Below are positions 8,381 to 14,639 of a stretch of 64,000 nt of DNA, piece after piece (positions within the stretch are counted from its first letter, which is position 1; each line of letters opens with the position of its first letter). Origin of the DNA: Paenibacillus lutrae (GTDB taxonomy: Bacteria > Bacillota > Bacilli > Paenibacillales > NBRC-103111). The notes beneath the pieces were generated by a model. It worked only from the letters and a program-made list of their open reading frames with translations. It was not told where the DNA came from and made no database searches. Location: NCBI RefSeq assembly GCF_009757775.1, contig NZ_RHLK01000003.1:248001-312000 (forward strand), in the 5' to 3' direction. The position numbers and the translations under genes were made by a program.

Positions 8381-8911
8381 TTAATTTTGATATGTATCGA
8401 GTAGCTTCCAAAAGATCGGAAGTGTAGTGAGAGCTTGGATAAAAAAAGTTAGTGATAGGACAGACGACTCAGCGATAAAATTAATGCTTACAATTCCTGC
8501 GGCGATTACCTTAAGCAAGGGATCGTACTTGGGGTCAAGACGCCTCCGATTCGTATTACTGGGAGTTGTAAAGAACAATATTATTGCTGCCACTACAGTC
8601 ATGATACAACCAACATTGTCAAATGGTACAGGTATTGAAATGGAAATTATTAAAATAATGATCGAAATGATATTGCATGTAGAAGCTTTTTTAAAATGCA
8701 TCCCCCCGCTTAAATAGCGAAGAATTAAAAACCCCGCTGTCGAAACCAGACCTTCTAAAAATTGACCGGTTATTATACTCAGAATGATTACCGGAATCAC
8801 TACCGCTGCTGTTTCCATTGCAATACGTAAACCGTATTTTAAAATTGCCGTAGATTCAGGATTGTCAGCATTGCTTTCGACAAATCCGATTATTTTTTCA
8901 GTCATACTCAA
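8381..8911 (-). CDS. agrB: AgrB-like peptide-processing membrane protease
   Basis: 176 residues with about six membrane segments. AgrB removes the C-terminal tail of AgrD and joins the thiolactone ring. The catalytic pair is visible: His72 and Cys79 in RYLSGGMHFKKASTC, with the seven-residue spacing of staphylococcal His77/Cys84. The start used is the TTG at 8911, which overlaps the upstream stop by four bases and has GGGGG nine bases before it; the ATG at 8905 is the alternative. It is the third gene of a four-gene translationally coupled operon ending in agrD. Confidence 0.93.
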   Translation of the reverse strand: MSMTEKIIGFVESNADNPESTAILKYGLRIAMETAAVVIPVIILSIITGQFLEGLVSTAGFLILRYLSGGMHFKKASTCNIISIIILIISISIPVPFDNVGCIMTVVAAIILFFTTPSNTNRRRLDPKYDPLLKVIAAGIVSINFIAESSVLSLTFFIQALTTLPIFWKLLDTYQN

Positions 8912-9609
8912 GAATCAATTCCCCCAGTTTTAGGGTAGCGGTCTTTCAATACCTTTTTATTCTGCAAGAAAGAGTAGAGAATACTAGCTGCAAATACGAT
9001 TAAGATACCAACCAGGAGATACGTGTGGTATTCTTCATTATTAGATACAATAAAAATATGTGTGAGCAGAGCCCCTGCGATCAATAGCATGGCCCATACA
9101 AAATTGTGCGGCTTAAGAATGGTTCTGGTCCCTGAAAATCTTCGAACGATAAAGGAAAATCCTAATTTGAATGTATGTAAGACTGTCGCTAGGAGTAAAC
9201 AGCAACCTGTATAAGCAATATTTAAAGCGATGTTGGTGTTAAAATCGTATTTCATTTGTTCAATTGTCGCCAAGTTCAAGCCCATATTTGTAAAAGATAT
9301 GACGGTATCCACAATGGTTGAAGCACCAAATCCGATAAGACTTATCAGTAAGCAATACAGGATTGGATAGCGTCTGATTACCATGAGCAGTACAGTAAAA
9401 CCAGCTATCAAGAAAATAAAGTACAAAGGCGAATTTAAAATGTTTTTGATGTAGTAACCGACTGTACCCAGAATCATTCCCATTGCAGCAATACTTCTAT
9501 GATTTTCCCGCAAGGGGATTTTGAATATTGTGAAGGTCATGATAACAAAAGATGATAAACCCAGTATCTTGATAATTAGCAGCAATAAGTTCCCCATGTA
9601 TACACTCAT
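8908..9609 (-). CDS. Seven-TM membrane protein resembling an AgrC sensor domain without kinase
   Basis: 233 residues, almost entirely membrane: hydrophobic segments near residues 6-28, 36-55, 60-77, 82-105, 125-147, 168-186 and 194-213. A short tail (LQNKKVLKDRYPKTGGIDS) follows and the gene stops. Size and layout match the N-terminal sensing part of AgrC-type histidine kinases, but there is no His-phosphorylation helix or HATPase domain, and none is encoded nearby. It overlaps the genes on both sides by four bases (ATGA-type junctions), so it is made with the HTH protein and AgrB. It could be a receptor, a peptide exporter or an immunity protein. Confidence 0.6.
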   Translation of the reverse strand: MSVYMGNLLLLIIKILGLSSFVIMTFTIFKIPLRENHRSIAAMGMILGTVGYYIKNILNSPLYFIFLIAGFTVLLMVIRRYPILYCLLISLIGFGASTIVDTVISFTNMGLNLATIEQMKYDFNTNIALNIAYTGCCLLLATVLHTFKLGFSFIVRRFSGTRTILKPHNFVWAMLLIAGALLTHIFIVSNNEEYHTYLLVGILIVFAASILYSFLQNKKVLKDRYPKTGGIDS

Positions 9610-9824
9610 CTTAAGATACCCTCACTTTTACGATGATTTCTTTTATCTCTGAATTCCAATATATCTGATTCAAGCCAAAACGGCCTTTTGCCTATATGGG
9701 TTATCGGATCTGGAAACCCTTTTGTTTTTCTTGTGTTTGGTACGTTCTGACGAGTTATCCCCAGTAATTCAGCCACTTCCTTAGTACCGCATAGTGGCGG
9801 TATTCGAGGGCGTTCGTTCTTCAT
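9606..9824 (-). CDS. Small HTH DNA-binding protein (MerR/AlpA-like)
   Basis: 72 residues from the ATG at 9824, which has GGGTGG five bases upstream; a GTG at 9833 would add three residues but lies on that ribosome site. The protein is a single winged helix-turn-helix: GTKEVAELLGITRQNVPNTR, then KGFPDPITHIGKRPFWLESD and ILEFRDK. This is the pattern of MerR/AlpA/excisionase-type proteins. It is the first gene of the agr-like operon and its stop overlaps the 7-TM gene. It is the only transcription factor in the cassette and the likeliest binder of the paired palindromes upstream. Confidence 0.8.
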   Translation of the reverse strand: MKNERPRIPPLCGTKEVAELLGITRQNVPNTRKTKGFPDPITHIGKRPFWLESDILEFRDKRNHRKSEGILR

Positions 9825-9861
9825 TGACACCACCCTTGTTCCATTTATTTGATATCTGCAT

Positions 9862-9913
9862 TATAATACTTTGTATTATATAAAGCCACTCGAATTTATA
9901 ATACATTGTATTA
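9862..9913. promoter_or_regulatory. Paired palindromic operators in divergent agr/CPBP promoter
   Basis: Two copies of one palindrome: TATAATAC-TTT-GTATTATA (9862-9880) and TAATAC-ATT-GTATTA (9899-9913), centres 35 bases apart. They share AATAC-N3-GTATT. They lie in the 116-base gap between the HTH gene (minus) and the CPBP protease (plus) and overlap TATAAT-like -10 sequences on both strands. A regulator bound here would control both directions. Confidence 0.7.
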
Positions 9914-9940
9914 ATTTTAGATCAAGAAAGGATTCTTTAA

Positions 9941-10651
9941 ATGGATGTTGCTTGGCATCTTATTGCTGTCTATATAAGCTTGGTTATTCCTGTAAGCGGA
10001 TTCCTTGAACAGCGGCGTCTCAAACGTATGACATCTCAGGCATCCAAAGAGCAGGCATACCTAATACTTCATGGGGTTTACTGGATAGCTGCACTTCCTG
10101 TTCTATTGATTGATCCCACCGTTTACCGGGTCAGACATTCCTTGGAGCTGGGCTGGATGGGGCACACCTTACTGTCTGCAGCTCTTGCCTACCTGCTCAT
10201 CGTCACTGTGGTTCCTCTGATCTTGCTAAGGTACAATGGGGACTTACGGAAAGAAGTGGCCAAAAGTTACGAGAAAAGGCGACATACCTTCCCTACTACA
10301 GAGCGGCAGCACAAATTATTTGTATGGGTGTCGATCACGGTAGGCATAACAGAGGAGATTTTATATCGGGGCTTCCTTTACAACTACGGAGTGGAGCACT
10401 GGGGATTATCTTCACTTGCCAGTGCGGTTACAGTAAGCCTTGTGTTTGGACTCATACACTTCTCTCAAGGGCTGGCCGGCATTTTTTCATCATTTGTATT
10501 CGGAGCGGTGATGGCATGGTTATACTTTATAACAGGCAGCCTGCTGCTCCCGGTCATTCTGCACATTTTGTATGATCTGAAGATCATTGGGGTACAAAAG
10601 ATACTAAATAACAAAAATACCCAATCCGAATATGCTCCAGATGTTCTCTAG
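9941..10651 (+). CDS. CPBP (Abi) family intramembrane glutamic protease
   Basis: 236 residues with about six to eight membrane segments. The three family motifs are present: Glu138-Glu139-x3-Arg143 (TEEILYRGF), His173 (GLIHFSQG) and His208-x3-Asp212 (HILYDL). CPBP proteases are CaaX-prenyl protease/Abi relatives; the staphylococcal member MroQ takes part in AgrD peptide maturation. It is divergent from the agr-like operon and shares its operator region. AAAGGA precedes the ATG. A role in trimming the AgrD leader is inferred from this context only; bacteriocin immunity is the alternative. Confidence 0.88.
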   Translation: MDVAWHLIAVYISLVIPVSGFLEQRRLKRMTSQASKEQAYLILHGVYWIAALPVLLIDPTVYRVRHSLELGWMGHTLLSAALAYLLIVTVVPLILLRYNGDLRKEVAKSYEKRRHTFPTTERQHKLFVWVSITVGITEEILYRGFLYNYGVEHWGLSSLASAVTVSLVFGLIHFSQGLAGIFSSFVFGAVMAWLYFITGSLLLPVILHILYDLKIIGVQKILNNKNTQSEYAPDVL

Positions 10652-10673
10652 TTCTTGTGTGATGTTTCCGTTT

Positions 10674-10701
10674 AGCCGGTCCAGATGGGCCGGCTTTTTT
10701 T
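10674..10701 (+). terminator. Terminator of the CPBP gene
   Basis: Nine-bp stem AGCCGGTCC/GGGCCGGCT (one T-G pair), loop AGAT, then seven T. It lies 22 bases after the stop. Confidence 0.93.
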
Positions 10702-10803
10702 CTGTGTGTATGCCCATATTCAGAATGTTCACAAAATGTTCACTTATGTAAAGACATCCACTATCTTTATAATAACAAAGGATATCAGAGAGGATGATGT
10801 AAA

Positions 10804-11295
10804 TTGCCAGCAACTAAGAAAGAAGAGGTCTATTTTGGACTGATGATGTGCTGTGGAATGGTTGTATTCATGACGTTGTATAATTTGCTTACACAGGGCA
10901 TGATGGGCACCATTTCTTTAAAAGAACTACTTATTCAACTTATCGCTGTCTTTATCACGGCTTCTTTATTGGAATTGTTTATTGTCGGCCCTGTGGCCAA
11001 GAAGCTTGCTTTCTCCTTGCCATTTGATAAATCTAAGAAAGGATATGGGATTCTATCCCTTGCATTTTTTATGGTGAGTGGAATGGTTCTCTTTATGTCG
11101 CTGTACGGATTGGGAATGTCTTACTTGTCTAATACGTTGAGCGGTGAACCCTTAGTGACAAGTTACTTTTCTTTAGTGTTCAAAAATTTTATTTTTGCTT
11201 TTCCCCTCCAACTCCTTATAGTCGGACCACTTGTTCGATATGTGTTTAGTAAAGCGGTTAAATATAAAAGAATGACCGTGTCTTCAAACGAATAA
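10804..11295 (+). CDS. DUF2798-like four-TM membrane protein
   Basis: 163 residues built from two similar halves, each with two membrane helices. GLMMCCGMVVFMTLYN with LLELFIVGPVAKKL in the first matches FFMVSGMVLFMSLYG with LQLLIVGPLVRYV in the second. This duplicated pattern is that of DUF2798 proteins, whose function is unknown. The start is the TTG at 10804 with GAGAGG ten bases upstream, because an in-frame stop lies just before it. It is monocistronic, between two terminators. Confidence 0.7.
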   Translation: MPATKKEEVYFGLMMCCGMVVFMTLYNLLTQGMMGTISLKELLIQLIAVFITASLLELFIVGPVAKKLAFSLPFDKSKKGYGILSLAFFMVSGMVLFMSLYGLGMSYLSNTLSGEPLVTSYFSLVFKNFIFAFPLQLLIVGPLVRYVFSKAVKYKRMTVSSNE

Positions 11296-11364
11296 TAACT
11301 AACCAGAAAAACTTTGGAACGTATCCATAAAACGCAGACTGACGCCAAGCATTATCTAAAAAAG

Positions 11365-11444
11365 CCACTTAACGCGTGAACCGGGCAATGCAGCATTAAC
11401 AGGGTGCGGGCTGTGGTATCGATTACAGTCAGATTACACAAAAG
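11365..11444 (+). pseudogene. Possible decayed tRNA-Val copy
   Basis: The 80 bases before the repeated hairpin align with tRNA-Val in length, with an exact ACAGGGTG at the anticodon-arm position and a TATCGATT-like T-loop. Elsewhere the match is weak and the cloverleaf stems are broken. It could be the eroded far end of an insertion next to tRNA-Val, or chance similarity. Confidence 0.25.
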
Positions 11445-11469
11445 AACCCTTGAGGAATCAAGGGTTTTT
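11445..11469 (+). terminator. Second copy of the tRNA-Val terminator hairpin
   Basis: AACCCTTGA/TCAAGGGTT with a GGAA loop and five T. It differs from the hairpin at 6071-6098 by only one or two bases. It ends the accessory stretch. Confidence 0.85.
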
Positions 11470-11528
11470 CATCTATGCGGCCCTAATCAGCCTGATACGA
11501 TCATTATTCACACGGTCACAATTCCCGT

Positions 11529-12470
11529 TTATGCCGTCGGAACTACCCTCTGGCGAAGAAACTCCAAGGTGTGTTCGATGGCCTTCTCGAGGGCATCTGT
11601 CGTGCCTTGAAAAGGGTGAACTGCCCCGAAGGTATGGTTGCCGCCGGGCACTTGTATCCAGTTCACACCGGAATTACTGTCCACAAGCTTCTTGGACCCT
11701 TTACGGAGATTGGCATAGTCTTCCTCTCCTTGAATCAGCACCACTGGGAACTGGGCCCCGCGCATTCTTTCCACGATGTTGTAATCGGCTTGTCGGGCTT
11801 CTATATCATCGAGAATTACCTTATCAAGCGGCATCTCCTGATTTGTTCTCGTATTGGTCAAATATGCGCGTCCTTCTTTGCGCATCTTCTTCTTGGTCGC
11901 TTCATCAAAAATATCGACTTGGGTAATTCCGTTCCAACTGATAACGCCTGCGATTTCAGATGGATGATCAAGAGCGTAAATAAGGCTTACCCCTGCACCA
12001 CGGCTGTGTCCTAAAAGAAAGAACGGCAGATTAGATAACGGATTGGCTGAACCTGCATGATCAGGTCCTGTATTTAACAGATTAAGGCCACGGCTGTGAT
12101 TCGGATAAAAAATAACCGGCTGCTTTTTATCTGAACTCAGCAGCTTATTTTTAAAGTCAAATTCGTCCGTAAGAACGGAAATAAGAGTGGACAGATCATC
12201 CAACTCGCAGCTGTAGGTATTCTTAGCGAATTTCTCGAGTTCAGTAAACGTCTCCCCATCTTCTCCTACACCATTATGTGTAAAATTAAACGTGATTACA
12301 TCGACATCTTTGGCTAGCCGCTCCGCTGCATATGGGAACATCCCCCAGTCTTTGAATCCTTTAAATCCATGAGAGATAATGAGTACACCTCTGGAAATTG
12401 AAGCCGCAGGATAAAAGTCCCCGCGGATTGCTTTATTTTCGTCTAATACAATACGAAAAGGGATCGACAT
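11529..12470 (-). CDS. Alpha/beta hydrolase family protein
   Basis: 313 residues from the ATG at 12470, preceded by AAAGGAGG; an upstream in-frame ATG has no ribosome site. An oxyanion-type HGFKG motif lies near the start, the nucleophile elbow reads LLGHSRGAG, an acid candidate is in QGEEDYA, and the catalytic His is in GGNHTFG. This is the dienelactone hydrolase/S9-like esterase layout. It is cytoplasmic with no signal peptide. An insert between strands holds a long polar loop. The substrate is unknown. Confidence 0.88.
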   Translation of the reverse strand: MSIPFRIVLDENKAIRGDFYPAASISRGVLIISHGFKGFKDWGMFPYAAERLAKDVDVITFNFTHNGVGEDGETFTELEKFAKNTYSCELDDLSTLISVLTDEFDFKNKLLSSDKKQPVIFYPNHSRGLNLLNTGPDHAGSANPLSNLPFFLLGHSRGAGVSLIYALDHPSEIAGVISWNGITQVDIFDEATKKKMRKEGRAYLTNTRTNQEMPLDKVILDDIEARQADYNIVERMRGAQFPVVLIQGEEDYANLRKGSKKLVDSNSGVNWIQVPGGNHTFGAVHPFQGTTDALEKAIEHTLEFLRQRVVPTA

Positions 12471-12593
12471 CAAATACGCCTCCTTTGGCTTTTTTATACC
12501 TTCTTTACCCAACATCTAGGTATAGTCTAACATGGAAATGTTTGTGAGGCGATCGAGCTATACGAATCCGGCTGCTTGTATCTCGTTACAAAA

Positions 12594-12642
12594 TAAAAAC
12601 TTCTTTATCCCCTGTGCATCATGCACGGTAAGATAAAGAAGT
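12594..12642 (-). terminator. Terminator of the tRNA cluster
   Basis: On the minus strand: 11-bp stem ACTTCTTTATC/GATAAAGAAGT enclosing a second small hairpin around TGCATGATGCA, then TTTTAT. It lies directly downstream of the three tRNAs. Confidence 0.8.
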
Positions 12643-12665
12643 CTTTATGGTTTCTTGCACCCTGA

Positions 12666-12751
12666 TGCCGAAGACCGGGGTCGAACCGGTACGGTAGTCA
12701 CCTACCGCAGGATTTTAAGTCCTGTGCGTCTGCCAATTCCGCCACTCCGGC
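12666..12751 (-). tRNA. tRNA-Leu (TAA)
   Basis: 86 nt with the long variable arm of a leucine tRNA. Acceptor GCCGGAG/CTTCGGC with one G-T pair; anticodon loop CTTAAAA in the stem CAGGA/TCCTG gives anticodon TAA; T-loop TTCGACC. CCA is not encoded. Confidence 0.93.
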
Positions 12752-12757
12752 TTACAA

Positions 12758-12831
12758 TGGGCCCTGAGGGACTCGAACCCCCGACCAATCGGTTATGAGC
12801 CGACCGCTCTAACCAACTGAGCTAAGGGCCC
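12758..12831 (-). tRNA. tRNA with CAT anticodon, probably tRNA-Ile2
   Basis: 74 nt. Acceptor GGGCCCT/AGGGCCC, D-arm GCTC/GAGC, anticodon loop CTCATAA, T-arm with GGGGGTTCGAGTCCC. The GGCTCATAACC anticodon arm and the C4/C5 acceptor pairs resemble the lysidine-modified tRNA-Ile2 of Bacillus rather than its elongator tRNA-Met. The amino acid is thus inferred and Met remains possible. No encoded CCA. Confidence 0.85.
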
Positions 12832-12869
12832 TTGCTAATTTGTATCGCTAAAAACAGGCAAAAAAAATT

Positions 12870-12946
<77 letters not shown>

Positions 12947-13039
12947 TCAATTTTATATTATAGCGACAAAAATAAATATACAACATGATCAGCTATAAAG
13001 TCAATCTTTTTTTGAAATTTACGCTCCGATTCTCTTTGG

Positions 13040-13207
13040 TTATTGAACGGAATATCTGACGCCGAACCGCCCTCTTCTGGATTTGAAAATCTCGACTTCT
13101 CGCGGACATTCATATCCGTAAATCCACCAGTCTTCTTCCATCCTTCTGGCAAGAACTCCTGCCTGGAATTTGCTGTCGTACAGCTTCACCCAATAGATCC
13201 AGCGCAT
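13040..13207 (-). CDS. Small aromatic-rich protein, 55 residues
   Basis: Short gene read directly: MRWIYWVKLYDSKFQAGVLA, then RRMEEDWWIYGYECPREVEI and FKSRRGRFGVRYSVQ. GGAG lies eight bases before the ATG at 13207. Its composition is protein-like: five Trp, six Tyr, alternating charged and hydrophobic residues suggesting a small beta-sheet domain, one Cys. It lies 94 bases upstream of tRNA-fMet on the same strand. A competing frame (12958-13152) has no ribosome site and less protein-like content. I know no family or function. Confidence 0.6.
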   Translation of the reverse strand: MRWIYWVKLYDSKFQAGVLARRMEEDWWIYGYECPREVEIFKSRRGRFGVRYSVQ

Positions 13208-13324
13208 GCTCCACACTCCGTTAGCGGTTTATTAGCCTAGGGATAGCATAACCCAAACAGCCTGGGGCTATCGATGGAACATACAACTTTTTAACGGATT
13301 TCTTCTTGCAGGTTCCAGATTCAT

Positions 13325-13861
13325 TCAAACATCCTCTACAAGGCCGCCTGCCCGCTCCGATTCGTCCCTGCTTTTATGAGCAATCCTCCCCGATGCCGCG
13401 GCCGCGATGGCAGCAACCATATCATCAAGAAAGGTATGGACAGCGCCACCTGTCTTCGTATCCAGCCTGCGGATAATGCCTGTCTTTTCTTTATCGAGAT
13501 ATCCGAACGTCGTCAGGGCAATACTACCGTAACCGAAAACAGAACCGATGGCCAACGTTTCATCACATCCAAACAAACTCTCATCGTTTTCCAGAATAGA
13601 CTGCAAAGGTTCCGACAATTGTTTCTTCTCCGTCATTATGTCCAGTTCAATTCCAACCAGGATGGCATGCTGGAGCTCTCTTTTACCCAATACCGCATGA
13701 ATGGATTGCAGACAAGCTTCCATAGCCAAATCAGGATGATACGGGGCCTGCATCGCAAACACAATCTCTGCAATATCTTCCAGCTGCACACCTCTTTCAG
13801 CAAGTTTCTGCATCACGGCATTTTTTATTTCATGACTGTGAACTTGTCGTTTGGATTCCAC
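13325..13861 (-). CDS. pgpA: Phosphatidylglycerophosphatase A family protein (YutG-like)
   Basis: 178 residues from a GTG at 13861, chosen for AGGGGAG seven bases upstream. It closely follows Bacillus YutG: GVQLEDIAEIVFAMQAPYHP, GKRELQHAILVGIELD, FGYGSIALTTFGYLDKEK and VHTFLDDMVAAIAAAA. The conserved Asp pair in FLDD and the Glu/Asp of ENDESLFGCDE are the likely metal site. Members dephosphorylate phosphatidylglycerophosphate at the membrane, though Bacillus YutG lacks the membrane part of E. coli PgpA and its substrate is less certain. Monocistronic. Confidence 0.82.
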   Translation of the reverse strand: MESKRQVHSHEIKNAVMQKLAERGVQLEDIAEIVFAMQAPYHPDLAMEACLQSIHAVLGKRELQHAILVGIELDIMTEKKQLSEPLQSILENDESLFGCDETLAIGSVFGYGSIALTTFGYLDKEKTGIIRRLDTKTGGAVHTFLDDMVAAIAAAASGRIAHKSRDESERAGGLVEDV

Positions 13862-14035
13862 CTGACTTCTCCCCTTAATGAGCACGTTATGTTTACTATA
13901 TGAACAAGCTGCTCAAAAGGTTATAGGCATGCGCTGTATTGCACTTATTCAGATTGAATTGTGAGAAGATACCAAAACACGGTATAATAGAAGTATTACG
14001 CAATCCAATACGTTAATATCCAGGGAGGGACCTAC

Positions 14036-14548
14036 ATGCTGTACGGAATTGCAATTCTTCCGCCGAATGAAATTCAACAGGATGCCAACAGCTATCGTAA
14101 ACGCTTTGACCCTTATTACAAGGCCATACAGCCCCATATTACCGTTAGGGAAAAAGAAGACTGGACGGAAGAGCAACTGCAAGCTGCCTCACTTCATTTG
14201 CAGCATGTAACAGAGAAACAAGCTCCTTTCCAAGTCAATTTCAACCGTTTTTCTTCCTATTACCCCGTAAACAATGTAATTTATATGGCTTTTAAAGAAA
14301 CGCAGCCTCTTATCGCGCTTCATGACGAAGTGTGCACAGGACCTTTGGAGGATTCAGGAAAACCTTATAATTATCATCCGCATCTAACGGTCGGCCAGAA
14401 AATGGGTGCAGACGAACTGCATGATGTGCTGGCCAGCCTCAAAAACACGGCTGTCGATTATTCGTTTACGGTAGACGCCCTGCATGTATTAGGCCGCCAG
14501 GAGAACGGTGAGTGGACTGTCATTCGTTCGTTCCCTTTCCAGGGGTAA
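14036..14548 (+). CDS. yjcG: 2H phosphoesterase (2'-5' RNA ligase-like), YjcG family
   Basis: 170 residues, the YjcG length. Two H-x-T motifs mark the active site: PHITV at about residue 34 and PHLTV at about residue 118, as in LigT/2H phosphoesterases that act on cyclic phosphates or 2'-5' linkages. ANSYRKRFDPYYKAIQPH and PVNNVIYMAF closely match Bacillus YjcG. GGAGGGA precedes the ATG. The natural RNA or nucleotide substrate is unknown. Confidence 0.9.
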   Translation: MLYGIAILPPNEIQQDANSYRKRFDPYYKAIQPHITVREKEDWTEEQLQAASLHLQHVTEKQAPFQVNFNRFSSYYPVNNVIYMAFKETQPLIALHDEVCTGPLEDSGKPYNYHPHLTVGQKMGADELHDVLASLKNTAVDYSFTVDALHVLGRQENGEWTVIRSFPFQG

Positions 14549-14576
14549 CCCTTTTCTCAGGTTTCATTCAACAATA

Positions 14577-14620
14577 AAAGCCTTTACCAGCCGTTTTAAG
14601 GGGCTGGTAAAGGCTTTTTA
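14577..14620. terminator. Bidirectional terminator between yjcG and the RND locus
   Basis: A 16-bp stem AAAGCCTTTACCAGCC with its complement around a nine-base loop, T run on the plus strand and A run on the other side. It serves yjcG and the convergent operon. Confidence 0.9.
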
Positions 14621-14639
14621 CAGTTATATGTGCCTTACC

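Noticed and set aside
8908-9609. Full AgrC histidine kinase
   Set aside because: The protein stops after the membrane part. No H-box, N-box or G-box sequence is present in it or in other frames nearby.
6071-11469. Complete prophage or integrative element
   Set aside because: No integrase, relaxase, terminase or structural gene is present. Only an ImmR/ImmA-like pair, an excisionase-like HTH and a repeated hairpin hint at one.
12958-13152. 64-codon minus-strand frame
   Set aside because: Overlaps the better-supported 55-residue gene in another frame and lacks a ribosome site.
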